Notes under the pieces: generated by a model
What the model was told of the DNA's origin: nothing
Database searches by the model: none
What the model saw: the letters and a program-made list of their open reading frames with translations, nothing else
Source of the DNA: JBDHTS01 sp044221445
GTDB lineage: Bacteria > Pseudomonadota > Alphaproteobacteria > Micavibrionales > Micavibrionaceae
DNA length: 64,000 bases
Assembly: GCA_044221445.1 (NCBI GenBank)
Contig: JBGAPF010000006.1
Span: 45,334-109,333 of the forward strand
Direction: 5' to 3'
Position numbers and translations under genes: made by a program
Shown here: piece by piece, positions 16,283 to 25,079 of the stretch
Position numbering within the stretch: the stretch's first letter is position 1
Layout of the letters: every line of letters starts with the position of its first letter

Positions 16283-17167
16283 ATGTCCGACCAGAAAACG
16301 AAATTTGTCGTTCCCGATGAGAAGCTGGAAGAATTGCTGCATCTATACTGCAGGGATTTTACGGCGCTCGAACGCATGGGCCGCTTCGATCCAATTACCG
16401 GCCGGGACGAGGAGATCATGCAAGTGATCCTGATCCTGTTGCAGAAGGGACGGAAGAATGCCGCCCTTCTGGCTCCCGCCGGGGTCGGTAAGACGGCTCT
16501 TGTCGTGGGTCTGGCGCAGCAGATCGTCAAAAACAACGTACCGGAATACCTGAAAGACGCGCGGGTGATCGAGGTCGATATGGCAGCCATGGCGGCGGGC
16601 ACCTCCGGCCCCGCCGAATTCCAGGCGCGCTTCATCCCCATTTGCCGCGGGCTTGCCGAACGCTATCGCGATGAATCCTACCCCAAGACGATTCTGTTCC
16701 TCGACGAGATCCATACTATCATGCCAGGGGTGAAAGGCAGCGCCTATGCGGGCCTGTCGGAGGTGATGAAGCCGTATCTGACCGTCGGCGACCTGCACGT
16801 CATCGGCGCGACGACTTTGGATGAATTCCGCATTTATGTCGCCGCTGACCCGGCCCTCGACCGGCGTTTCCAGAAAGTACCTTTAAGCGTCCCGAACGAA
16901 GAGGAGACGTTCAACATCCTCGTCGCCCTGCGCCCTGGCTACGAAAAGCATCATAAGGTGACCGTTTCCGACGACCAGCTGCGTCGGATCGTCAAGCTCA
17001 CCGCCGAGCATATGCAGCGCCGCAACCAGCCGGACAAATCCATCATCGTGATGGACGCCGCCATGGCCTATCATGTCATGCACCACGGGCGCGGCGGTGA
17101 AATCGATACGTCGGCGATCAATTACATCGTTTCGAAGGAAGCCAAGCTGCATCCGGACGCTTTGTAA
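16283..17167 (+). CDS. Stand-alone ClpB/ClpA D1-like AAA+ ATPase
   Basis: 294 residues. After a short N-terminus comes the first AAA+ module as in ClpA/ClpB: GRFDPITGRDEEIMQVILIL, Walker A APAGVGKTAL (about residue 68), Walker B ILFLDEIHTI (about residue 140), sensor GATTLDEF and arginine finger DPALDRRFQKV, then the small helical lid. The Clp N-domain, the middle coiled-coil domain and the whole second AAA module are absent. The reading frame is intact with normal codon use, so this looks like a reduced functional protein, not a fresh truncation. Partner or substrate unknown. Confidence 0.83.
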   Translation: MSDQKTKFVVPDEKLEELLHLYCRDFTALERMGRFDPITGRDEEIMQVILILLQKGRKNAALLAPAGVGKTALVVGLAQQIVKNNVPEYLKDARVIEVDMAAMAAGTSGPAEFQARFIPICRGLAERYRDESYPKTILFLDEIHTIMPGVKGSAYAGLSEVMKPYLTVGDLHVIGATTLDEFRIYVAADPALDRRFQKVPLSVPNEEETFNILVALRPGYEKHHKVTVSDDQLRRIVKLTAEHMQRRNQPDKSIIVMDAAMAYHVMHHGRGGEIDTSAINYIVSKEAKLHPDAL

Positions 17168-17179
17168 CTTTGTAAAATT

Positions 17180-17871
17180 TTATTTTTTATTTTGCTGCAG
17201 GACATCCTGCAGCAATTCCGACGCGTTATTATAGTCGGCGTCAACATAATCAGGAAAATTTTGCGGCTTCTGCCCATAATGCAGAAGGACGGTTCCCATG
17301 CCAAGCCGGTGCGGGATTGAAAGATTGCGCACCGTGTCTTCCACGAATAATGTCCGGGACCCTTCCAGATTCATATTTTTGAGAATCATGAGAAACGAGG
17401 CAGCGCTTTCGGCTTTTTCTCGAAACCGTAGTCTTCAAGCGCAAGGATGCAGTCCTCCGGAAACCATTCGCGCAGCCCGAGACGAGTCAGGACTTTTCTA
17501 GCCCATTTGCCCGAACCGTGTGTGATCAGGCCATGGCGTAAACCCGTTTTGTAGAATAATTCGTCCAATTCGGCGTTTTTTCCGATGATGGTTTCGTCCA
17601 GATGGTCGTGAAAACGGTGATGCAGCCAGACATCGTCGATCCCGAAATCCTTTACAAAGACACGGCCGCTGTAACCGTGGTCCGCAAACGATTGATTGGC
17701 AAGCCGGACGGCTTCCTCAAGGCTGAGCTCGACGCCGGCATCGATGGCGGCATGTGCGATCGCATGATGAAAGGCATGTTTGACGGCATCTTCCAGCCGG
17801 TAAAGCGTATTATCCAGATCCCAGACGATGCCTTCGATGGTTTGAAGCTTCTGCGCGAAGTCTTTACCCAT
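17180..17871 (-). pseudogene. HAD-family (pyrimidine 5'-nucleotidase-like) hydrolase, split by a frameshift
   Basis: The first frame (17871 to 17386) gives 161 residues with HAD motif I WDLDNTLY, cap helices, and motif II LITHGSGKWARKVL, ending LEDYGFEKKPKALPRFS. The second frame (17389 to 17180) resumes at once with MILKNMNLEGSRTLFVEDTVRNL (motif III/IV) and runs 69 residues. Together they make about 229 residues, the usual length for this family. The join is an ATGA stop/start overlap. Either a one-base frameshift broke the gene (or is a sequencing error), or the halves are made separately by coupling. It follows rsmC with a 4-nt gap on the same strand. Confidence 0.75.
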
Positions 17872-17875
17872 TGCT

Positions 17876-18904
17876 TCAACCCTGCCTGACGGCGCGATAG
17901 ATTTTAAATCCCCGTGCCTCGTGCGTTTTTTCGACGCGACCGAAATGCTTCGTTAGAACCTTCTCATAAGGCAGATGGCTGTTGGCGACCATATAAAGTG
18001 CCCCGCCGCGTTTCAGCGATGCGGCCGCTGTGCGCACGAAAGCTGCGCCGATATCGGAGTCCGTCGCCTTGCCTTCGTGAAAGGGCGGATTCATGACGAT
18101 CCAGTCGAGGGTTTTCGCGCCGACGGTTTCACACGTCAAATCGGCCCATTCGTAAACGACAGAGGTTTTGAAACCCTGCAGGTTCATCCGGCATGCCTGC
18201 AGCGCGCGGCTATCGGCGTCGAGGCAATGCAATGTCTTGATTTGGTCGTTTTTTTGCAGGAGGGATCGGGACAAAACGCCGGTACCGCAACCGAAATCCG
18301 CGCCGATGCCTTTAAGGTCGCCTGGAAGATGCTGCAGCAAAGCTGCCGAACCGTCGTCGATCCTGTCCCATGCGAACAGGCCGGGGCAACTGTACAGTCC
18401 GGTCGTTTCACAGAGCCTGATATCGCCTGTTTTGGCCCATTTTTCCGCTTCCGGGGCCAGGAACGATGCTTTTTTCTTTTGCGCCCAGACAACGCGGGCA
18501 TGATGCTTCGACTGCGCTTCGGCGTGCAGGCCTAGAGCGGTATAATAACTTTCGATCCGTTTGCCACCGGAATCGTTGTCCCCCGCGCAGACGATCCATC
18601 CGTCATCGACTGTATTCAAGGCGGCCTTCGCCAGAAGCGCGCGTGTTTCTTCGGCCTGGCGGCCTGCGAGCACCAGTGCATGGCTGAAAAAGCCTTCGGG
18701 CCATTCGGTCTTCACAGGTAAGCGGAGCCTGTCCGCCCATGGCTTGAAAGGCTGAAGCAATACCCATTGACCTTGGCCCTCAACAAGGTCTTGCAGGCCT
18801 TCCGCCTCCCGGGCGCCTGCGTAAAAAACGCGGTCGTTCGGTAACGGAAGAGTCAGGGTGTGGCTGAAGGGCCATAAGATCGCGTCGGCGGATGTTTTCG
18901 TCAC
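17876..18904 (-). CDS. rsmC: 16S rRNA (guanine-N2) methyltransferase, RsmC-like
   Basis: 342 residues, the RsmC/RlmG size. Two Rossmann-like halves: a degenerate N-terminal methyltransferase domain and a C-terminal catalytic one. The latter has SAM motif IGADFGCGTGVLSRSLL (about residue 200), acidic LHCLDADSRALQACR, and catalytic NPPFHEG (about residue 275), followed by LKRGGALYMVANSHLPYE, typical of RsmC (m2G1207) and RlmG. I cannot separate RsmC from RlmG with certainty. Followed 4 nt later by the split HAD gene. Confidence 0.88.
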   Translation of the reverse strand: MTKTSADAILWPFSHTLTLPLPNDRVFYAGAREAEGLQDLVEGQGQWVLLQPFKPWADRLRLPVKTEWPEGFFSHALVLAGRQAEETRALLAKAALNTVDDGWIVCAGDNDSGGKRIESYYTALGLHAEAQSKHHARVVWAQKKKASFLAPEAEKWAKTGDIRLCETTGLYSCPGLFAWDRIDDGSAALLQHLPGDLKGIGADFGCGTGVLSRSLLQKNDQIKTLHCLDADSRALQACRMNLQGFKTSVVYEWADLTCETVGAKTLDWIVMNPPFHEGKATDSDIGAAFVRTAAASLKRGGALYMVANSHLPYEKVLTKHFGRVEKTHEARGFKIYRAVRQG

Positions 18905-18985
18905 GGGAAGACTATGAAAGTTGCGGCAACAGTCCGCACTATATAATACGTTTTCGGGATGGGTTAAGCCTAATTCGGGAACCGG

Positions 18986-21112
18986 TTATGCCACTACATC
19001 CAGGTTTCCCTGCGCCATCAGCTGGCCAAGGTTAAGCCCGGTGACGTTTTCCAAAGTCGCCACCGTGCTGAAATCCGTCCCCTGGCCGTCGGCGTTGACC
19101 TGAAGCTCCGTGTTGCCGCCCGTCTGGTTCAGACGCACGAAATCGGTGATGACGCTGGCCAGAGGATCATATCCCTGGAGAAGGGCCGATATATCGATGA
19201 TATCGCCGCCCGCACCGGCCATGAAATCCTTGATGGTGTCGCCGCTTTCGGCCATCGACGTGAACAGGAACCGGTCCGACCCTTCTTCCCCGTATAATAT
19301 ATCGCTGCCCAGACCACCGTTCAGAATGTCGTCGCCCGCGCCTCCATACAGCGTATCGTTGCCCGCGCCGCCTTCGAGCGTGTCATTATCCTGAATCAGC
19401 AGGGTCTGCACTGTCCGAGATGCGAAATTGACGTTAAAAACGGCATCGTTGAAATCGTTGTCGCCGCCGTTATAAAGATTTTCAAAGCCGATGCCCAGCG
19501 TCCCTGTATCATGGACATCCTGCAAGCCCGAGACCATATGCACGCGGTTGTCCACGTTCAGGCTGTAACTGCCGCCCCGTTCGCTGCTGTGGAAAATATA
19601 CCCCTGCAAGACGACATCGGAACCGCCGTTGTTATAGACCAGGCTGACATGCGATCCGGCATCGTTGATCGTCGCCGCGCGTTCGTTCGGGCCGTTGTAA
19701 TCATAAACGAATTCCAGGGTTCCCTGGCTGAAATCATAATGGTTCTGCGCCTGATGATTGGTGTTATAGCCGTTGGAGATCAGGAAAAACCCGATATCGG
19801 TTCCGGCGGTCACATCAAAAGTATACTGGGCGCCAGACTGCAGCGCGTGAAGGTTGTCCCAGGCCATATGAACGGCGCTGATCGTTCCGTCGGCATTGAT
19901 GGTATAGGCACCTGTCATGTTGTCGGAAGCGCCGACCGAGCTGAGGAATGTCAGCGTGGCTGTCGTGTCATAGGCGACGCTCAGATCGTTCTGGGCCACG
20001 CCCAGCGTCTCCATGTGCTGAAGCTGCTGGCGCTCGACGAGCGGCGGGAAAACGGTATCGTCGCTGAACTCCTTATCGTATGTCACGCTCTGGAACACGC
20101 CGCTGACACTGCCATTGGGTCCGCCGCGCAGAATGTCGTTGCCGTCGCCGCCGGACAGACGGTCGTTTCCGACACCACCGTCGAGCCGGTCGTTGCCGTC
20201 GCCGCCATCGAGCAAGTCGTTCCCCGAGGAGGCCCAGAGCGTATCGTTTCCGGCCTCGCCATAGATCCGGATGTCGCCATAGCTGTGCGTGGAGTCCGTA
20301 AGGTTGATCGCATCGTTGCCGTTGCCGGCCCGGATTTCCTCGATATCCGACAGACGCAGCGCTGTGGCATCGGGGTGATGCGGCGATACGGCGTCCCAAA
20401 GGGAAAAAGCGTCGCTGCCTGCGGTCAGCTGCAGCACGTCGTTGCCGCTGCCGCCGTCAAAATAATCATAAGAAACGATCGTCCCTGCAATCGAGACGGT
20501 TTCGCCCGTCCCGCCCACGCCCGGAGACCCCATATTCTGAAAGCTTGTGTTCGGACCGCTGATCGCATCCAAAACGAAGACCAACGTGTCCGAACCCGCA
20601 TCGCCATGCATGATATCCGTTCCCGAACCGCCGTTCAGGATATCGTTGCCGTCGCCGCCAGAAAGGGTGTCGGAATCTTCATTGCCGTTGATCGTGTCGT
20701 TGCCTGGCCCGCCGTTGACGATGTCGTTTCCCGCGCGCGCGTTTATGGTGTCGTTTCCGGTATTGGTCCACAGGATGTCGTCGCCGGCGCCGCCATCAAC
20801 GTTGACGTCCGGCAGGGACAGCGAGGCGTCCGACAGGACGATCAGGTCGCCGCCATTGCCGGCGATGATCCGCTCGATGTTATAAAACATCACTGTTGAG
20901 GAGACGCGATAAAACAGCGAATCGCCGACACTCGTCATCAGCAGGGTATCGGTACCGTCGCCGCCGTCATAGCTGAAAGGACTTAGAACGTAATCGTCAT
21001 CGATGAGGAGCGTGCTGCCGTCATAGGGATTCATAAGGGTCAGGTTTAAATGCGACAGCGTGCCCGTAAACAGCAACACATCGTTGCCGCCGGTTCCCAT
21101 GATATCAGCCAT
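18986..21112 (-). CDS. RTX calcium-binding protein with DUF4114 domain, type I secretion substrate
   Basis: 708 residues with no Sec signal. Several blocks of glycine-rich RTX nonapeptides (GGxGxDxLx, e.g. GGAGDDILWTNTGNDTINAR, GGDGNDRLDGGVGNDRLSGG) bind Ca2+ outside the cell. A DUF4114 domain spans about residues 380-560 (GIGFENLYNGGDNDFNDAVF near its end), then more RTX repeats (LEGGAGNDTLYGGAGDDILN). The type I secretion tail has ALLQGYDPLASVITDFV and ends LMAQGNLDVVA. AGGGGGC precedes the ATG. No exporter genes are adjacent. The DUF4114-RTX-tail order matches the giant adhesin at 48839, which lies upstream of its own exporter. Confidence 0.9.
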   Translation of the reverse strand: MADIMGTGGNDVLLFTGTLSHLNLTLMNPYDGSTLLIDDDYVLSPFSYDGGDGTDTLLMTSVGDSLFYRVSSTVMFYNIERIIAGNGGDLIVLSDASLSLPDVNVDGGAGDDILWTNTGNDTINARAGNDIVNGGPGNDTINGNEDSDTLSGGDGNDILNGGSGTDIMHGDAGSDTLVFVLDAISGPNTSFQNMGSPGVGGTGETVSIAGTIVSYDYFDGGSGNDVLQLTAGSDAFSLWDAVSPHHPDATALRLSDIEEIRAGNGNDAINLTDSTHSYGDIRIYGEAGNDTLWASSGNDLLDGGDGNDRLDGGVGNDRLSGGDGNDILRGGPNGSVSGVFQSVTYDKEFSDDTVFPPLVERQQLQHMETLGVAQNDLSVAYDTTATLTFLSSVGASDNMTGAYTINADGTISAVHMAWDNLHALQSGAQYTFDVTAGTDIGFFLISNGYNTNHQAQNHYDFSQGTLEFVYDYNGPNERAATINDAGSHVSLVYNNGGSDVVLQGYIFHSSERGGSYSLNVDNRVHMVSGLQDVHDTGTLGIGFENLYNGGDNDFNDAVFNVNFASRTVQTLLIQDNDTLEGGAGNDTLYGGAGDDILNGGLGSDILYGEEGSDRFLFTSMAESGDTIKDFMAGAGGDIIDISALLQGYDPLASVITDFVRLNQTGGNTELQVNADGQGTDFSTVATLENVTGLNLGQLMAQGNLDVVA

Positions 21113-21285
21113 GAATGCCCCCTAAAGTGTCCCAGCGATTTTTTTGTTTTCCGGCTCCACAGCGCGACCGTGCTTCGCTGGAAAGCCCTTATCCTGATAT
21201 TATGAGGACAAATAGGTTAAAATTTTATGTAAATATTTTAATTTCCCCTATCCCAAAGGATTGCCGCTTCTCTCAAGTATCGCCT

Positions 21286-22659
21286 ATGGCCCAGGATCAG
21301 GCCCCCAACCCCCATTTCGCCCTGAAGGGCGACCTGACCTCCGGCCCGGTCGACCGCCATCTCGTGCGGCTGACCGTCCCCATGGTCTGGGGCCTGCTGG
21401 CGATCATCAGCTTTCAACTGGCGGATATGTATTTCCTGTCCTTTTTAGGGACGAAACCCCTGGTCGCCGTCGGTTTTACGATTCCGGTAACGATGGTGGT
21501 GCTGAGCCTGATCATCGCCATGGGGATATCGACATCGTCCATCGTCTCGCGCCAGATCGGCCAGGGCAACCAGGATGCCGTCAAAAGGTTGGCCACCCAC
21601 GCCCTGATGATTACGGCCATGGCCGGGACTGCCATTTCCGTTCTGGGAATCCTGTTTCTCGATCCGATCTTCCGGGCCATGGGGGCGGATGGCGGGACAT
21701 TGCGGCTGATCCGGGATTTTATGGTCATCTATTTTTCAGGTACGGTTTTTCTCGCGCTCCTGATGGTGGGCAACGCCGTCCTGCGCGCTTCGGGCGATTC
21801 CCTCGCGCCGGCCCTGATCCTGATCACGAGCGCCGTCATCAATGTGGTGCTCGACCCCATCCTGATTTTCGGGCTGCTTGGGTTTCCAAGGCTGGAAATG
21901 AAGGGGGCGGCCCTTGCCAACGTCCTCTCCGGTTTCTGCGCCATGACGGTGGGGCTTTATATCCTTGGCGCGCGGAATGGCTTCATCGCGCTGGCGCATT
22001 TGAATTTCAGGGAGTTCGGCGACTCCTTGAAACGCTTTGCGGTGATCGCTATCCCGGTCGGGATCGCCAACACCCTGCAGCCCTTCGTCAGCGGCGTCCT
22101 TATCGGCCTGCTGGCGGGAACGGGGCATGAAGCGGTGGCTGCCTATGGCATCGCCAGCCGTGTCGAGGCGCTCGCTTTCGTCATCATCATGGCGCTGGCC
22201 GTCGGCATGGGTCCCGTGATCGGCCAGAACTGGGGGGCGCGCCATTTCGACCGTGTCAATCAGACCCTTAAAAGCGCTTTCCGGTTCGTGATCCTGTGGT
22301 CGATTTTCGTTGCCGTTATGCTGGGGCTGTTCGCCGGGACTGTCGCAGGACTTTTTACAGCGGAGCCGGGGGTGGCCCGGACAGCCATGCTTTATTTCTG
22401 GATCGTGCCTGTTTCTTATGCTTTCGGCAATCTTGTCAACGGCTGGGGCTCGGCCTTCAACGCAATGGGCCTGCCGAAAAAAGCGTTCATGCTGATTGTG
22501 ATCCGCCTGTTCGCGCTGACTTTGCCGCTGGCTTGGGCCGGCGTCCGTTTCCAGGGCGCGACGGGTTTGTTCGCCGGGATCGCCGCCGCCAATATCATCA
22601 GCGGCTTTGGCAGCCATTTCTACGGCTGGCGGTTCTGCCGGAAAACTGAAACGGGATAA
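21286..22659 (+). CDS. MATE-family multidrug/sodium exporter
   Basis: 457 residues from the ATG at 21286 (MAQDQAPNP); the longer frame upstream is AT-rich non-coding in character. Twelve membrane helices in two homologous halves. Family features: LTVPMVWGLLAIISFQLADMYFL (first helix with the NorM/DinF-type Asp), the SIVSRQIGQGN loop, and in the second half the paired MGPVIGQNWGAR loop. MATE proteins export cationic compounds using Na+ or H+ gradients in the inner membrane. Specificity unknown. It is followed 64 nt later by the antiporter gene. Confidence 0.92.
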   Translation: MAQDQAPNPHFALKGDLTSGPVDRHLVRLTVPMVWGLLAIISFQLADMYFLSFLGTKPLVAVGFTIPVTMVVLSLIIAMGISTSSIVSRQIGQGNQDAVKRLATHALMITAMAGTAISVLGILFLDPIFRAMGADGGTLRLIRDFMVIYFSGTVFLALLMVGNAVLRASGDSLAPALILITSAVINVVLDPILIFGLLGFPRLEMKGAALANVLSGFCAMTVGLYILGARNGFIALAHLNFREFGDSLKRFAVIAIPVGIANTLQPFVSGVLIGLLAGTGHEAVAAYGIASRVEALAFVIIMALAVGMGPVIGQNWGARHFDRVNQTLKSAFRFVILWSIFVAVMLGLFAGTVAGLFTAEPGVARTAMLYFWIVPVSYAFGNLVNGWGSAFNAMGLPKKAFMLIVIRLFALTLPLAWAGVRFQGATGLFAGIAAANIISGFGSHFYGWRFCRKTETG

Positions 22660-22723
22660 CGGGAAACGCCCCATCCTCAAAAAATCCTTCGCCTTCGCTC
22701 CGCTTCATGTCACACATATAAAA

Positions 22724-23962
22724 ATGGAAAACCACGCTGCGTCGCTGACCCAGATCGCCGTCGTCATGGCCGCCGCCTTTGCGGGCGGCGCCTTGGTGCG
22801 CAGGCTGAACCAGCCTGTCCTGGTCGGCTATATACTGGTCGGCATCATTCTCGGACCTTCCGTTCTCGGGGTCATCTCCGACCAGGGCGATATATCGTTT
22901 CTTGCCGAACTTGGCATCCTTCTCCTGCTTTTTGTCGTGGGTATGGAACTCGATGCGCACCGTTTCGCCGAAGTCTACAAAATAGCCATCAGTACATCGG
23001 CGCTGCAGATCGGGGTGAGCCTTTTGGCCATGGCAGGGCTAGGCTATTTCCTGGACTGGCAGCCGTCGCGAATCATCCTACTCGGCTTCGCGATATCGCT
23101 CAGCAGCACGGCGGTCGGCATCAAACTGCTGGAGGATATGGGCGAACTCCAGAAACCGACCGGCAACACGGCTATCGGTATCCTGATCGCGCAGGATCTG
23201 GCGCTTATCCCCATGCTGCTGATCATAGGGTCTCTTCAGGCCGAAGGCGGATTCGACAACTGGGGGCTTGTCCGGCTTGCCGTTGCCGTGCTGGTCATGG
23301 GCGTGCTTCTGTTCGGCATGTCGCGCCGCGGCTGGACCATGAAGACCATCATGCCGTCCTGGCTGCACTGGCCTGCCTTCCGCAACAAGGACCAGAAGAT
23401 GCTGGCCGCCCTGGCATTCTGCTTTTCGTCGGCGGCTTTGGCGGGCTCCCTCGGGATTTCCGCTGCCTATGGGGCGTTCCTGGCCGGGCTTCTGATTGGC
23501 AGCACGGCGGAAAGCCACGACTACGAAAAACAGATCAAGCCGCTTTTCGACCTGCTGATCATGGTGTTTTTCATCTCCGTCGGGCTTTTGCTCGACATGC
23601 CGTTCATCCTTAAAAATATCTGGGTGATTTTGCTGCTACTGTTGTCGCTCATGGTTCTCAAAACATTCTTCAATATCTTCGTCCTGAAATGCCTGGGCCT
23701 GTCGCGCCGCCACGCCTTTATGATCGGCGCGTCGCTGGGCCAGGTGGGGGAATTTTCTTTTGTCCTCGCGGCGATGGGCCTGTCCATGGGCGCGATTCTT
23801 CCCGACGAGTACAAGCTGGTAGTCGCGATCATCGCGCTCAGCCTGATCCTCACCCCTTTTTGGATGGTGGTGCTGAACCGCATGCACCTGATCCATAACC
23901 GGCTGGTCGCCAAAACAAAAAACCAGGACGGCAACGGCAACCCGGAGGCGCCGGTTGGATAA
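22724..23962 (+). CDS. CPA2-type monovalent cation:proton antiporter (Kef-like, no RCK domain)
   Basis: 412 residues from the ATG at 22724. About 12 membrane helices with family motifs RLNQPVLVGYILVGIILGPS, the SLSSTAVGIKLLED crossover region and GILIAQDLALIPML (ion-binding Q-D pair), and SLGISAAYGAFLAGLLIGST. It ends after helix 12 with a short cytoplasmic tail. The regulatory TrkA-N/RCK domain of KefB/KefC is missing, so it is the short transporter-only form. Its last 8 bases overlap the start of the CorA-type gene. Confidence 0.92.
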   Translation: MENHAASLTQIAVVMAAAFAGGALVRRLNQPVLVGYILVGIILGPSVLGVISDQGDISFLAELGILLLLFVVGMELDAHRFAEVYKIAISTSALQIGVSLLAMAGLGYFLDWQPSRIILLGFAISLSSTAVGIKLLEDMGELQKPTGNTAIGILIAQDLALIPMLLIIGSLQAEGGFDNWGLVRLAVAVLVMGVLLFGMSRRGWTMKTIMPSWLHWPAFRNKDQKMLAALAFCFSSAALAGSLGISAAYGAFLAGLLIGSTAESHDYEKQIKPLFDLLIMVFFISVGLLLDMPFILKNIWVILLLLLSLMVLKTFFNIFVLKCLGLSRRHAFMIGASLGQVGEFSFVLAAMGLSMGAILPDEYKLVVAIIALSLILTPFWMVVLNRMHLIHNRLVAKTKNQDGNGNPEAPVG

Positions 23963-25010
23963 TAAATATAAACTTTCCCGCCACGCGCCCGGCACCGCAC
24001 CCGGCACCCTTGTCACGCCAGAAAACGCCCTTCCTTCCGTCATCCGTGTCATCGCCTATAACGGCGACAACCTGATCGAACAGGCCGTCGCCTCGCCGGA
24101 GGAGGCGAAGACGCTGGCCGACCAGTGGAAAGTGGTGTGGATCAACGTCGACGGGCTGGGATCGAAGGATGTGATCGAACGCTTTGGCGCGTTGTTCAAC
24201 CTCCATTCCCTTGCCCTTGAAGACGTCCTCAACCCCTATCAGCGGCCCAAGGTCGAGGAATATCGCGAAAACAGCTTTATCGTTACGCGCATGGCGCGGA
24301 TTGAAAAAAACGCGCTGATCATCGAACAGCTGAGCATGTTCCTGGGCAAAAATTATATTCTGACTTTCCAGGACCGGCCCGGCGACTGCCTCGACCCGAT
24401 CCGCGACCGCCTGCGCAAGGGATCGGGTCGGCGCATCCGCACCGACGGCGCGGATTATCTCGCCTATGCCCTGATCGACGCTGTGGTCGACAGCTATTTC
24501 CCCGTGCTGGAACAATATGGCGAGTGGATCGACAAGCTGGAAGACGAAGTGATCTTCAAGCCGATCCGCAAAACGATTGAGCGCATCCACCATATCAAGC
24601 GCAAACTCAACCGCTTGCGCCACGCCATCTGGCCGATGCGCGAGGCGATCAACGGTTTTTCGCGCCTGCATGCCGTCGAGGAAGCCACCAGGCTTTATGT
24701 GCGCGACTGTTACGACCACCTGGTCCAGGTGATGGACCTTCTGGAAATGGACCGCGAACGGTCCTCTGGCCTGATCGACGTCTACATGTCTAGTATCAGC
24801 AACCGCATGAACGAGGTTATGAAAGTGCTGACCATCATCACCACCATCTTCATTCCTTTAAGCTTTATCGCGGGCGTCTATGGCATGAATTTCGATTACA
24901 TGCCCGAACTGCACTGGCGCCATGGCTACCCTGCTGTCCTGCTTTCGATGGCGTTCATCGCCGCCTGCCTGGTCTATTATTTCCGCCGCAAAGGCTGGAT
25001 AGGGCAATAA
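23955..25010 (+). CDS. corA: CorA-family divalent metal ion transporter
   Basis: 351 residues. I use the TTG start at 23955 because GGAGG lies six bases upstream, inside the end of the antiporter gene, giving an 8-nt overlap and likely coupling. A large N-terminal cytoplasmic domain (with LALEDVLNPYQRPKVEEY) leads to a long helix and two C-terminal membrane helices. The signature YGMNFDYMPEL holds the GMN selectivity motif at the pore mouth. CorA pentamers import Mg2+ (some relatives Co2+/Zn2+). The basic tail RRKGWIGQ is typical. Confidence 0.93.
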   Translation: MDNKYKLSRHAPGTAPGTLVTPENALPSVIRVIAYNGDNLIEQAVASPEEAKTLADQWKVVWINVDGLGSKDVIERFGALFNLHSLALEDVLNPYQRPKVEEYRENSFIVTRMARIEKNALIIEQLSMFLGKNYILTFQDRPGDCLDPIRDRLRKGSGRRIRTDGADYLAYALIDAVVDSYFPVLEQYGEWIDKLEDEVIFKPIRKTIERIHHIKRKLNRLRHAIWPMREAINGFSRLHAVEEATRLYVRDCYDHLVQVMDLLEMDRERSSGLIDVYMSSISNRMNEVMKVLTIITTIFIPLSFIAGVYGMNFDYMPELHWRHGYPAVLLSMAFIAACLVYYFRRKGWIGQ

Positions 25011-25079
25011 AACCGACAGTCTTTGACTTTCCGCTGCGCTATGCCATAAGGAATGTTTCAACCTAAGGGTCATGCAGGA

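Noticed and set aside
17193..17212. GCTGCAGGA/TCCTGCAGC hairpin between the ClpB-like and HAD genes, considered as a terminator
   Set aside because: It lies within the HAD 3' coding part, and on each strand the T-rich side precedes rather than follows the stem.
20100..20800. Dense short repeats considered as a CRISPR array
   Set aside because: The repeats are 27-bp-periodic RTX codons in frame on the minus strand, not identical repeats with unrelated spacers.
19511..20899. 462-codon plus-strand frame opposite the RTX gene
   Set aside because: Antisense to RTX nonapeptide repeats, which produce periodic stop-free frames on the other strand.
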